Of a DNA stretch of 64,000 nt, positions 9,906 to 20,647 are shown one piece after another (within the stretch, counting starts at the first letter, position 1; each line of letters starts with the position of its first letter). Both the position numbers and the translations under genes were made by a program. The DNA is taken from NCBI GenBank assembly GCA_038277395.1, contig CM076193.1, forward strand, positions 83,839,583 through 83,903,582, in the 5' to 3' direction. The stretch is from Dryocosmus kuriphilus (lineage: Eukaryota > Arthropoda > Insecta > Hymenoptera > Cynipidae). Below the pieces are notes generated by a model. That model worked only from the letters and a program-made list of their open reading frames with translations. It ran no database searches and had not been told where the DNA came from.

Positions 9906-11921
9906 TTATTCCATTAATACAGGAAATATACAACGGTTCCAGAAAAATAAGCTATCTGACATCATTTTTGTACAGAACTTTTTGTCGTAACATACGACAA
10001 TTTTCTGAACAACTCGGTCTTTTTCGAAACTTGGAGATGCTACGCAAAACAATCCTTTTTATTTCTCCGCGAACAACATATGTAGACGTATTTGTGCGAG
10101 GTACTTTGTCGCGATTACCCTGTTCTTTGAAATATATTGCACTCTTGCATCTTCACTTGAAGGGCATTTAATTTCAATCACACTTTCGCTTGTGAATCCA
10201 TCTGGGGAAGCTCTGAAGAGAGGATATTTTGGATTCAGTATAACACCGGGTTGCACGACTCTTTCCTTGAAATCTTTCTGAATGACTTTGAGAACTTTAG
10301 ACTCCAGTAGTCGACCACGCTTCAGTGGTTCCGTATCATGAAGTTTACATGCCCCAAAAAGAATTTCTTTTAGTGAGCCACCGTCCTCAACTTTACATAT
10401 CGAAGCTTGATAAACGTTTGATGCTGTGCAACGACCGTCGTGAAGCGCGTACCACAGATTGCATTTATTCTGATCACTCGTCATTTCAGACGCTTTACTG
10501 CATATTTCAGTACCTATTCATGTTTCTTTCGCAGAAATTTAAAAAAAAAATCTGTTGCATTTCGAGAAGAATAACTTTCCTTATATAAATCAGATAAATA
10601 ATTTAAAGACAGCTTCTGTACGTCTGTCCCCGGAGTCAAGTGATTTGCAAGGACACAATTTATTTTAGACGTTATGGCCACATTAATTATGGTGTTCATT
10701 ATTGTAGGTAGAACGTCAGGTTGAAGTTGCTGTGCACTTTTTCGGCCCATATCTTTTGCTTTAATATATTTTAAGCTTGAACCAATTCCGGAAAGTCTGG
10801 CTTTCTTCCAGCAGCACGTAACTTCAGTAGGAGACGGTACCTCACTACGACGGTGTAGCCACATCATGAGCGCAATTCCGTGTTTACAGCTTCCTAATGT
10901 ATAATTTTTAAAAAATGCAATGCAGCGAATTGTAGCTATTTCATTAAAATGAACATACGCTATCCGTAATAATGAATATTCAATAAACATTTAAATAATA
11001 TGCGGAATAGAACTTACCCAATGAAGCAGCGCAATCTTTGCAGATCACTTTGTTAATCGTATTTTTATTCTCGTCGATTTCTATTTCAACATTGTAACTT
11101 GTGCTAGTTACGCGATGTTCAGGTGTAACTTTAGCTATAACTGTGCATACTCCATTTTTTCTATTAATTTCAACAAATCCAACAGCAGAATCGCTGTAGC
11201 TTTCTCTGGCAGCCCTGCAAAATAAAAGATCATTACATTTAAGATCATTACATTTAAGATTCAATTTTATAATTCTTTAGTCTTTTATAAAAAAATGTAT
11301 CTCTAACATAGAAAGTTAAAAACTTTCAGATAAAACTATTATTAGTATATCAACTGACATTCCAAGTCTCTTAAGCTAAGAGTCATTAATGTAGATATTT
11401 CCTAATTTTTTACTTTATATATACTTTTAAACATAAATTGATACGTCCAACAGCCAAATTTTCAATATTGAATCTACATCCTATAGCCTCCAGATTCGAG
11501 ATTCTTATTTTTATTCTTTTATTTTTCTACTTTTTGGCTTTTTTGGTAGTTTTCGTTATGGATTTTTTTGACAGCTTAACGATGATTAAAACTTTTTGAT
11601 ATCAAAAAAATATGCTGAGGATTTTCACTCTGTGGGTATCATATGAAAACCTCAAGATCTGTTGAAAAATAAAGATTGGAGAAAAGATCTGTTGAAAAAT
11701 AAAGATTGGAGAATTCCGACTATTTCATTACTTACGAATCCAAATCTAAACATTACAACATAAAACATAAAAAACACTTACCGAGTAATTTTTCCGCCTC
11801 TAACCTCTGCCGTAATAAAGTCACTCGATAAGAAAAAATTTGTCACCATCCACATGTCGCCTTTCGGCACATTCGCACTGTCACAATTTACAAAGCCGGG
11901 TTTTAGTGAAATTCTAGGCAT
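9906..11921 (-). pseudogene. SWIM zinc finger + YqaJ-type nuclease gene of the ISL2EU element
   Basis: Exon 1 is 11921-11782 (ATG start, GTAAGTG donor), exon 2 is 11214-11018, and exon 3 starts at 10893; phases match at both junctions. The spliced frame gives C-x-D-C then GSCKHGIALMMW across exons 2-3, a SWIM-type CxCxnCxH zinc site. The YqaJ part (10484 downward) keeps PD-(D/E)XK nuclease residues: GR and E upstream, SPDG, then the EIKCP segment and a Y-x2-Q block. YqaJ proteins are phage-type recombination exonucleases. The role in these transposons is not settled; end processing or repair is an inference. Damage: frameshifts between about 10,560 and 10,495, and an in-frame TAA at 10056-10058, after which coding continues to a TAA at 9906-9908. 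Confidence 0.82.
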
Positions 11922-12475
11922 TTTAAAAATCTTTTGGGCCTTTCTTTTTACATTCAAAACACGTTTAAAATAATAAACCTTACAATAGGTTATGTTTACA
12001 GTTTACACATTCAATCGCTAGCGGCCATATTATATACCCTCACCAAGCGGACAACCGCGCTATTCAGAATGAAGTACTTCCGACAATCCGCTCAACTAAT
12101 CAGATTTTCCCGCAAAAATTCAAAAATGATACTTTCTAAACAATAAAAAAAAATTTAACTGAATTGAAAAAAACTTTCCTTCCGTAGTTACATTATTTAG
12201 TTGGTGTTCTTTTAATTTTACTAGGAAAAAAAAATATTTGAAAATATGCAACAACCCTATTTAGTTATTGGAAAAATCCGCATTTCGAGTCCAAACCTAG
12301 ACAATTATTGATTTTATGCATGGAATAATTAAAGTAATATCCATTTAAGATCGCCGGTTTAAAGGATAATATTACACTAGGTTAATTCTGAAATTTATGT
12401 ATATTATAGTTTTAATAGTAGGTTATTTTTATAATAATTCTTGAATGTAAAATTGTAATATTTTCTCTAAGTATT
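11922..12475. other. AT-rich DNA flanking the ISL2EU element
   Basis: About 120 bases (12000-12120) are less AT-rich and may be promoter or terminal sequence of the upstream - strand gene. No gene or terminal repeat was recognised. Confidence 0.3.
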
Positions 12476-12538
12476 GATGTTCGCTAAAATATATTTATAG
12501 TTATAAACTATAACTATAAATCATGTTTGGCGAACATC
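12476..12538. repeat. 63-bp near-perfect palindrome
   Basis: GATGTTCGC at 12476 and GCGAACATC at its right end flank a palindromic core TTTATAGTTATA/TATAACTATAAA with a loop of only a few bases. This resembles the two ends of a small DNA element left tip to tip. No coding content. Confidence 0.8.
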
Positions 12539-12969
12539 TATGATTCTTTCTTTCGTTGCCTGGGCATCCTAACCTCACCTATCAATGGACTTAGAATTCT
12601 CGGTCGCGCGATGCAGCATATCTGTATAATATTCAAGTCCTACTTATCACTTGCAGCACACACGCGACATTTTCGTTGTTCAAGTCGACCATTCTTTTGC
12701 ATGGCAAGCGCTCCCATCCGGCGGAACATCGATGTTATTTTTGGTTCACAAATAAATTTATTGTTAATGTAAAAACTGTGAAGAATAAACTAATGGAAAG
12801 TGGTTAGGGGTGGAATAATTTGTAGAACACGGAATTAACACAAACAAAAGGATTTATTAAGACTTTAAATGAAAACCCGATATTGCACAGTTAACGGATA
12901 TTGAAATTTAAGAACAAAATAGGAAATTAATCTGGATGTATTGAATCACAATTAGTCAAAGAAACATTA
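12539..12969. other. Intergenic DNA up to the assembly gap
   Basis: An 81-codon open frame at 12527-12772 overlaps the palindrome and shows no family motif. Nothing else identified. Confidence 0.3.
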
Positions 12970-13469
12970 NNNNNNNNNNNNNNNNNNNNNNNNNNNNNNN
13001 NNNNNNNNNNNNNNNNNNNNNNNNNNNNNNNNNNNNNNNNNNNNNNNNNNNNNNNNNNNNNNNNNNNNNNNNNNNNNNNNNNNNNNNNNNNNNNNNNNNN
13101 NNNNNNNNNNNNNNNNNNNNNNNNNNNNNNNNNNNNNNNNNNNNNNNNNNNNNNNNNNNNNNNNNNNNNNNNNNNNNNNNNNNNNNNNNNNNNNNNNNNN
13201 NNNNNNNNNNNNNNNNNNNNNNNNNNNNNNNNNNNNNNNNNNNNNNNNNNNNNNNNNNNNNNNNNNNNNNNNNNNNNNNNNNNNNNNNNNNNNNNNNNNN
13301 NNNNNNNNNNNNNNNNNNNNNNNNNNNNNNNNNNNNNNNNNNNNNNNNNNNNNNNNNNNNNNNNNNNNNNNNNNNNNNNNNNNNNNNNNNNNNNNNNNNN
13401 NNNNNNNNNNNNNNNNNNNNNNNNNNNNNNNNNNNNNNNNNNNNNNNNNNNNNNNNNNNNNNNNNNNNN
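12970..13469. other. Assembly gap of 500 N
   Basis: Exactly 500 unknown bases. A round number suggests a scaffolding gap of unestimated size. Open frames spanning it are artefacts. Confidence 0.99.
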
Positions 13470-14420
13470 TGGGGCACGAGGCAAGCGGAAAATCAATAGG
13501 TGTGCACGCAACATAGACTCGAGAGAACGCAGGTCTGAAGCAAGTGAGTCCTACTCGATCAAGCGGCACGATCGAGAAAATTGCTCTTCGATCAACCCAT
13601 GAACAGAACGCTGGTTTCGCGAGATCACTCCGAATCACTGGCGGGCAACGGCCACGCATCACTATCGAATTGGCGCTTTTTCATTCCATGCCCCCCCCCC
13701 CCCCCCCCCCCATTCAAAGTTGAGTTTTCAACCAGGCACCCGACTTGAAAATCACTCAACCTGATTTCAATCAATCTTAGTAACAAAATTATTGAATTAA
13801 AGTGAGTCCTGTTATCAGTTTCATAGGTCCGAAAACTCTAAGGCCGTACTTTGCCCAGCATGAGATTTTGGCTCTAGAAATTAATATCTCAAAGCCTAAA
13901 AGAAAAAACTTGATTTTCTACTTTAACGGCCTGTTTTTTAGCTTATTTTTGGAATTTTTTTTTGACGAATCATGAAAACGTAAACATATATATAAAACGT
14001 TTACATCAAGTTTACTAAATATTAAAATGTGTTTACAAATTTTTTCGTAATAAAATTACAATAATTTTCGGCGTTCTAGCGCTGGAACGATGCCCATGTA
14101 AAAAAAGGTTGCTTGACGGCCACCACGATTTGAGACTTTTTGCTCATCTAAAATCAAAAAATCCAAATGGTTTTTAATCTGGGAATGTTTGGCTATCATT
14201 GGAACTAGGATTTAGTGAAAATAGTTCAATTTGAATTTTTTCCGAAGTTTTAAAAAAAAATCCATTTTTTTTGCGATTTTTTCAACTTTTTATGCTGAAG
14301 GAAAATAAAAACTAAATAAGATATATTAAATACACAGGCCCACAAAACAGGTCCCCTAGGACGGCGGACTCACCTGTGATCGGGATAGTATTCCTAGCGT
14401 GTGGGGTTTACATTTAATTT
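13470..14420. other. Gap-flanking unique DNA, then AT-rich DNA
   Basis: 13470-13680 is notably more GC-rich than its surroundings and ends in a 21-base C run. 13750-14400 is AT-rich with several A/T homopolymers. No gene was recognised; the last ~80 bases precede the start codon of the next gene. Confidence 0.35.
13691..13711. repeat. Poly-C run, 21 bases
   Basis: Uninterrupted C at 13691-13711, preceded by ATTCCATG and followed by ATTC. Confidence 0.95.
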
Positions 14421-16279
14421 ATGGAACATTACAACCTTCAACCCTCAATAAACTGTGCTGGTACTTCCGGCAATAGATTTAGTCACGAGTGCAGCGGAAA
14501 TCCGGATAACTTCTGTTATGTATGTTCAGAATACATTGGTAACAAAAACAGAAGAAAAATCACACAAAAAATAAACTCTTTATATCAAACATGCTTTGAT
14601 ATTGAAATTTCACAAGGTAAAAATTGGGTTCCTCATTTTATCTGTAACTCATGTTACGCAATGATGACTCGTTTCAATTTAAATCAGAGCAAGGTCAAAT
14701 AAAGATTACAACGCCAACAAAATGGAAAGAATCAAAAGATAAAAACGATTGCTATTTTTGTTTAACAAAAGTGGAGGGTATAAATAGAATTTTAAAAGAA
14801 ATAGTTTATTCTACTGTTAAAACCATAGAGTTTCTAAAAAAGGTATTTATAGAAGGTTTAGAAAATGATGAGTCGCGAGATAGGCTTACTACAGCCTTGG
14901 ATGTTATGAATGTAGATGATAATTCAAAAGATCAGATTGATGACAGAGAAATTGACTCGGGCGAAAGCACGTCAAATGAGATGGATTTGAGCACGTCCAG
15001 TAAGAGTGAAGAAGAGCATTCTTCAAACAGTGACGAAGAATATATTCCCATCGGTAAGGAGCGAACTGCTGAAAAATTTGATCAAAAAAGTCTTAATGAT
15101 TTATTTAGAAAGAGTGGTCTATCTAAAGAACAATCAGAATTTATGGCTTCAGAATTTAAGAGAAGGAATATGCTAACAAAGGATACTAAGGTAAGTGCGT
15201 ACCGTAACCGAGAGGAAAACTTTCGTAAATATTTCAAGGAAGATTTAGATCTAGTTTGCTGCACGGATGTAAAAGGACTTATCGATGAATTTAAACCAAA
15301 TGTGTACAAACCTGAAAAATGGCGGCTATTCATTGATTCATCAATACACAGCCTCAAAACAGTACTTCTTCACATCACAAACAAGTACGCTCCTATACCG
15401 TTAGCACATTCAACTGTGCTTAAAGAAGAATATTCTAATCTTGAATTAGTTTTGACGAAACTAAAATACCAGGAACATAAATGGCAAATATGTGGAGACT
15501 TGAAAATTCTATCTATGATACTTGGGCAACAATCTTGATTTACAAAGTATCCATGTTATTTGTGTATATTTGATAGCAGAGATAGAGAAAAACAGTACAA
15601 AAAGAAAATTTGGCCATCAAGAGAATCGTTTGAACCTGGAAAACAGAATATTATAAAGGTACCATTCGTTGATCCGTCCAAAATTTTGATACCGCCTCTG
15701 CATATAAAGGTTGGATTGGTTAAGCAATTTGTCAAGGCCTTAGACAAGGATGGACAATGCTTTAAATATTTGGGCAAAGTATTTAATCAGAAATTAGATG
15801 CTAAATTAAGCGAAGGCATCTTTGATTGTCCTGAAATCCATATCTTATTTAGAGATGTAAACTTTGACAAAACTATGAATGATATCGAGAAAGCAGCATG
15901 GTGAAGTTTTAAGGAGGTATCAACAAAATTTTTGGGAATTACAAAAGATGTAAATTATTCAGATATTGTTAAAAGAATGGTACGTAATTTTTAAAAACTG
16001 AGCTGCCTAATGAACTTAAAACTTCATTTTCTTGATTCACATGTTGATCAATTTCCATCAAATAACGGGGACTTCAGTGAAGAGCAAGGTGAAAGGTTTC
16101 ACCAAGACTTAAAAGAATTTGAACGCAGATTTCAAGGACGTTGGGGCATAAATATGTTGGCGGATTACTGCTGGATGATCAAAAGAGAAGCAACCTCAAA
16201 AAGGGGACAAAAACGTGTCAGAAAACCTCTTCATCGGTCATTCGAAGAAAAGCGTGTGCGTAAGCGAAAACAAGTTTAA
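14421..16279 (+). pseudogene. Single-exon transposon-type gene of an unclassified family, four lesions
   Basis: The predicted ~600-residue product matches a repetitive protein family I know from insects and cnidarians, which lacks a settled name. The N-terminus has cysteine pairs (CYVCSE, HFICNSC, then CYFC) typical of a zinc-binding head. An acidic Ser/Glu-rich linker follows. The core has LFIDSS (~15330), ICGDLK (~15490), KYPCYLC and SEEQGERFHQD (~16076). These acidic residues could form a DDE-like triad; that is inference. Lesions: a frameshift near 14700, in-frame TGA at 15536-15538, TGA at 15902-15904 and TAA at 15992-15994; coding sense resumes in the same frame after each stop. The natural stop is at 16279. 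No introns or terminal repeats were found. Confidence 0.72.
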
Positions 16280-19200
16280 CATGTCATATCATTAAGGTTA
16301 AAGCGTCTGCTTACCACACTATTTTCAGAAACATTGATCAATTCATCCCACTCGCTGTCCACTAACGCCTCCTGGGAGCCGTATTTTACAAATCTGACAT
16401 CAAATTCGTGATCAGCGACCTAGAAAACCTCCGAGGTAGTATTTGCAATGCCTATGAACTTTTTCTAAATTGTAGAATTAAATTTTAATCATATTTCATT
16501 ATATTTAGAATGAGTTTTGGCATTTTCTGAACCAATAGCCTTTTCAAAGCCATATGGAGGGTTAAAATTTCCTAAAAAAAATATTCAAAACATAGTTTTA
16601 AATGTATTTTTATACGTAGAATTCAAATTTAAAGTCAGATTCCTTCTATTATTCTCGATTTTTGTTTAAATTTAAAAAAAAACCATTAAGAATCCCTAAA
16701 AAATCATGTTATTTGCATTTTTCTTGAGAAATCGCTGGGAAACCTCCTAATTTGACTTCGGATTTGGATTCAGCGACGAAAAATACATAAGAATAGACCT
16801 GTCTCGACAAAAGTTCAGGATACTCTTTTTTTTGTGGGCCTGTGTTATCCTAGTTTAGACGAGAACTAGACGTCTATAGAAGCTGTGTGCAAAATAACCG
16901 CTATATCGATTGAAAACTTTTTGAGCTAGCATGGTGGCCGATTCAAAAAACGCTGTTTGGAGAAAAACAAGTTTGAAAATTTAAGTATGAGTTATACGAA
17001 GATAATTTTATTCACGATAATTCAGCAATGCCTGGACCATACCGAAAATTTGCGCTTTTTTGCTTCTGTCAGGAAACACTCTGACACTTCTCGTTCATTT
17101 TCTATCCATTTTGCGCTAAAATATCCGGCACGAAAATATTAAAAAATGCAAAAAATAAAAACAGACGTATCTTACTAGAACGCCCGCACATTCCGAGCAT
17201 CTGCTCCGTTCTACGCCTGTAACTTTAGAATGACACCAAATTTCAAAAAATCCTCTTAACCACGTATTCTACATAAGTTTTAGAAGAGCTTTATGAAAAA
17301 AAAAAAATTAACTTTTTGACGCAAAAAAGTTGAAAATCCCCTTTAAATAGAAGCCTACTATCAAATAAACTATTCAGTTATTTGAAGAATTGTAGTGCAA
17401 CTGAGTAGGAAAATAAAATGAAATTTTGATCCAGACATAGCACTCAAGGTTAGACAAAACGAAGTCTTATTTGAAATATGAGTAGAGGAAAAGTGAATTT
17501 TCTATACGAATCCTGAATGTTCAAAAATATGGTGAAGAATACGATTTGTGGTCACGAAAATTGACTGAAAATAAGAAAATAGCTATCATTTAGCTATTTT
17601 ACAAGGGCATTTCTCGAAAATACGTTAACTCTGTTGCGCTCTTGTCTTCCCACAACGCCCATTTAATTTAGGACGAAATTCACGTTCAATTGAATCAAAA
17701 TCATCAGCTCTTGTAGGATTATCAGGATCTAGAGAGAATTATATATAAAAAGAATTCCTTACTCAAAATTATTTCAGATTTCATATGCGGATGAAAAAGA
17801 GTATTGTTACTTATAGAATTGGGGATGAAGAACCTATTTTCATTCCTAGGGTTTCGTTATTAGTCACATTTAACGAAAGGGTGGTAAGAGCTAATTTTAA
17901 CCCCTACCAAAACTTGATCCGATTTGTCTTATCGGCCTCAATTTGTTAAACAATACACAGTAATCGTAAATTGAATGAATGCTCTCAGAAATTATAAATA
18001 TTAATGAGAAATGTTCAAAATGATACATAACTATTACTAAAAATTAACTCATCCTTGGGGTAGAATCGATAATTAGAATCTAATATTACACGAGTTATGT
18101 TCTCGCTGGAAACGTATAATTAAGAATTCTCTAGATCTCAGGTCAAGGGTCAAAATAAAAAACGCGACAAGAATTTGATAATATTACAACGGTAATGACG
18201 GGTCACGTTGGAAAATCTGGTAAAAATTATATTTTAAAGAAATTATCATTTGTTGAATGATAATTGATGCTCTAAATGAAGTTTTATGTACATAAAACTA
18301 TCACTACGGAAGGATTAGTCGTAAAAATTGAAAATTCTACTATTAAAATAAAAATACAACTTTATAACCTCAAACCTTAGGCAGATCAGGCGGTAATTTT
18401 AAAAATAAGTATAATGAATTCAATATTCGCTCAGGATTACTAATCAGTCGAATGAATAATCATAAAACTGGCATAATAGGCCAGTCGGTGGAGAGGATCA
18501 ATTCACTTTAATTCCAAAAGTTTTCAAACTTCAATGGTATGTTAGTGCACGATTAAAAGCAAACTATACAATTTTGCTGACGTCTGCGATGAACGGAACA
18601 TTGTTTAAATTGAAAAAAAAACAACGTTTTAATGCTCTGTTTTTGCACTGAAAATTGCAAAAGTTGTGCAAACTGGGAATACCACTAGTAATAATGTTTT
18701 ACAGCCCCCAACAAGTTTGCAACCATGTTAAAGTTACGGAACTTGGTGTTTTTCTCATTTGCTTAAGTTTTCCATTGTAATTTTTTTTTTAACTTACAAA
18801 AGTTCTGCAAATTGGATTAATGCACGGAAAAACAATTTAACATATTCACGCACATTTGCAACCATTTCAGTCTGACGCATCATTATATATCAAACTTTTT
18901 TTCGTCGACGCTGCCATTTTTAATACACAAAAGCATCGAAATAATAACAAGTCTCTTATCGTGGTTGCAAATGAAGAGAATATTGGTCTCAGTGGATTTG
19001 TAACTTTGCAACGTCATACGATGAACGCAGCCTACATTTATTCACTTATATTAATTATTAGCATTTTTACAACTGCCAAAAAAATTGCAAAAGTTCGCAA
19101 ACTTCAGCTATAATAACGACTCATATTTTACGTGATGCAAAAGATTTGCAGCCGTTTATTTTCAACGGAACCTATTTTTTATTTAATATATTTGTTTAAA

Positions 19201-19850
19201 TAAGTTGTCCATAAATTATAATAATTTTGCAATTTAGTTGCAGATATTAAAATGTCATTTTAAAATTAATCATAAATTTGCAAATGTTTTCCGCGATCCG
19301 GAAACATATAACGTACTATCAACCAAACAAGTTCTGGTGTCTGCAGGTTCTTATAGGCCTTCGAATATTTCTCGCTGTACGCCACTGCATTTCTGAAATT
19401 CAAGAGTTATCTACCTCCTTTCGTAAACGAAACGGAAGGATACGAATACCTGGTTGTAAAACCTTTGGCTCGGACGAGAACGTCATTCCAGATAATCTCT
19501 GGACTTTGGGTCCAGATGAAACAATTATAAATTGAATATTTTGAGAAAGGAAAAACACAGCCTGCTTTTGCATTTCAACGAGAACCTGGACGTGGTTCAG
19601 GTAGGTCCAAAAAATTGCTCGCGATTCCCAGAAAATAGTCGGCTAAACCGCCCGTGGACAATAGTCTTTGACAATTTATTTAACAAAAAGCAACGGCTTT
19701 TTTTTAGGCCTGCTATTTGTTGATACTGATTGAATAATTCTGGGACATCTTGCACATTCTAAATGCTACTATGACTGCCATTGATTGTTGGAAGGACCTT
19801 CCGGGGAGATGAACGGGATGATGACTAGAAGTGCTTGTTGCAAAAACGGA
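16280..19850. other. Long non-coding AT-rich stretch with repeat remnants
   Basis: No gene recognised. At 16388-16425 and 16735-16790 lie decayed, oppositely oriented pieces with GATCAGCGACC and GGATTCAGCGACG, similar to parts of the 1.1-2.0 kb palindrome. 18540-19290 is rich in TTGCAA motifs. Open frames at 19278-19723 have no recognisable domain. Homopolymers and AT-rich DNA fill the rest. Confidence 0.4.
18540..19290. repeat. TTGCAA-rich degenerate repeat tract
   Basis: More than ten TTGCAA or TGCAAA motifs, often followed within ~15 bases by AACTT or AACT, recur every 40-90 bases. A related texture appears at 25424-26080. Too decayed to define a clean unit. Confidence 0.4.
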
Positions 19851-19865
19851 CCAAAATTTCAAAAT

Positions 19866-20092
19866 TAAAAATGTTTAATTTTGCAATTAATGATGTCAAA
19901 ATAATATATTTTGAATCTATGAACCTTTCTGATTCAAAAAACGAGTTGAAAATGTGAGAAGTAATTAATGAATTACCAACCTTCAAATTTTCAATTTTTC
20001 TAGACAAATGACATACCAATGGAATCTGAAAGATTTGTAGATATCAAATATAATATTTTCAGTTCACTAATTGCAAAATTAACATTTTTTTA
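19866..20092. repeat. Short foldback element, ~80-bp arms
   Basis: AATGTTTAATTTTGCAATTA near 19868 matches the reverse complement of TAATTGCAAAATTAACATTT near 20067. Similarity continues inward through ATAATATATTTT and CTTTCTGATTC, leaving a loop of ~65 bases. No coding content; a MITE-like foldback. Confidence 0.75.
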
Positions 20093-20285
20093 AATTTCTT
20101 TATTTACACCCGCTTGTGAACAAAAGATCCGTGCCGGGGAAAGCTGACCCAAAAGGACGTCCGCGACCAAACAGGTGAACAGAGTCCCTTTATGAAGAGA
20201 TACCGAGACTGAATAGAAATAGGAGGATCCACAACTGAAAACTAAAGAGGACCATAATTCATGCGATGAACCTTCTTGTATTTTC

Positions 20286-20311
20286 GAAGTATTTGTATTG
20301 TATTTGTATTT
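20286..20311 (-). repeat. Microsatellite tail at LINE 3' end
   Basis: On the + strand GTATTTGTATTGTATTTGTA lies exactly where the - strand element ends, a short tandem tail of AATAC/AAATAC type. Confidence 0.7.
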
Positions 20312-20647
20312 ATTAACAAAAGTCCCTAGGGCTAATTAGCCCTCTAAGGAACAGGAAAATGTAATCAATTACAGCAGTGTACAGTTATTGACCGCAAATA
20401 TAAAATATAAAAGTGATAAATGTAAGTTAAAGCATTACAAGAAGAAAAGATGAAAGGAGAACAAAAAAAAAAAAATAGCAGTGTCGAGCATATGCATGTG
20501 CATATAGACAAAATTAACTAAATTAAAAGACCAGTTCGTATAGAATTAAATTTAAGTTAGATTAATGCATTTACAATGTTAATAAACACGCTTGATAGGG
20601 AAAAAAAACATTAGTTAACGACGTGAGAGAGCTTTGAAAATTTTGGT

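Larger units (their letters stand above)
6020..11930. mobile_element. ISL2EU-type (Harbinger-related) DNA transposon, two convergent genes
   Basis: A THAP zinc finger and a DDE_4 transposase are encoded on the + strand (6178-9799). A SWIM zinc finger plus YqaJ-type nuclease is encoded on the - strand (9906-11921). The two genes converge with about 105 bases between their stop codons. From knowledge of the group, ISL2EU/IS4EU elements carry exactly this pair, a THAP-DDE transposase and a second YqaJ-containing protein. Both genes keep clean GT-AG introns but also carry stops and frameshifts, so this copy is dead. I could not find the terminal inverted repeats, and the element ends are approximate. 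Confidence 0.78.

Noticed and set aside
12527..12772. 81-codon open frame
   Set aside because: Starts inside the 63-bp palindrome and has no recognisable features.
12927..13662. Long - strand open frames across the gap
   Set aside because: They consist almost wholly of unknown bases; no stop can be read in N.
18856..19723. Three consecutive + strand open frames
   Set aside because: They span repetitive TTGCAA-type DNA and differ in frame; no domain recognised.
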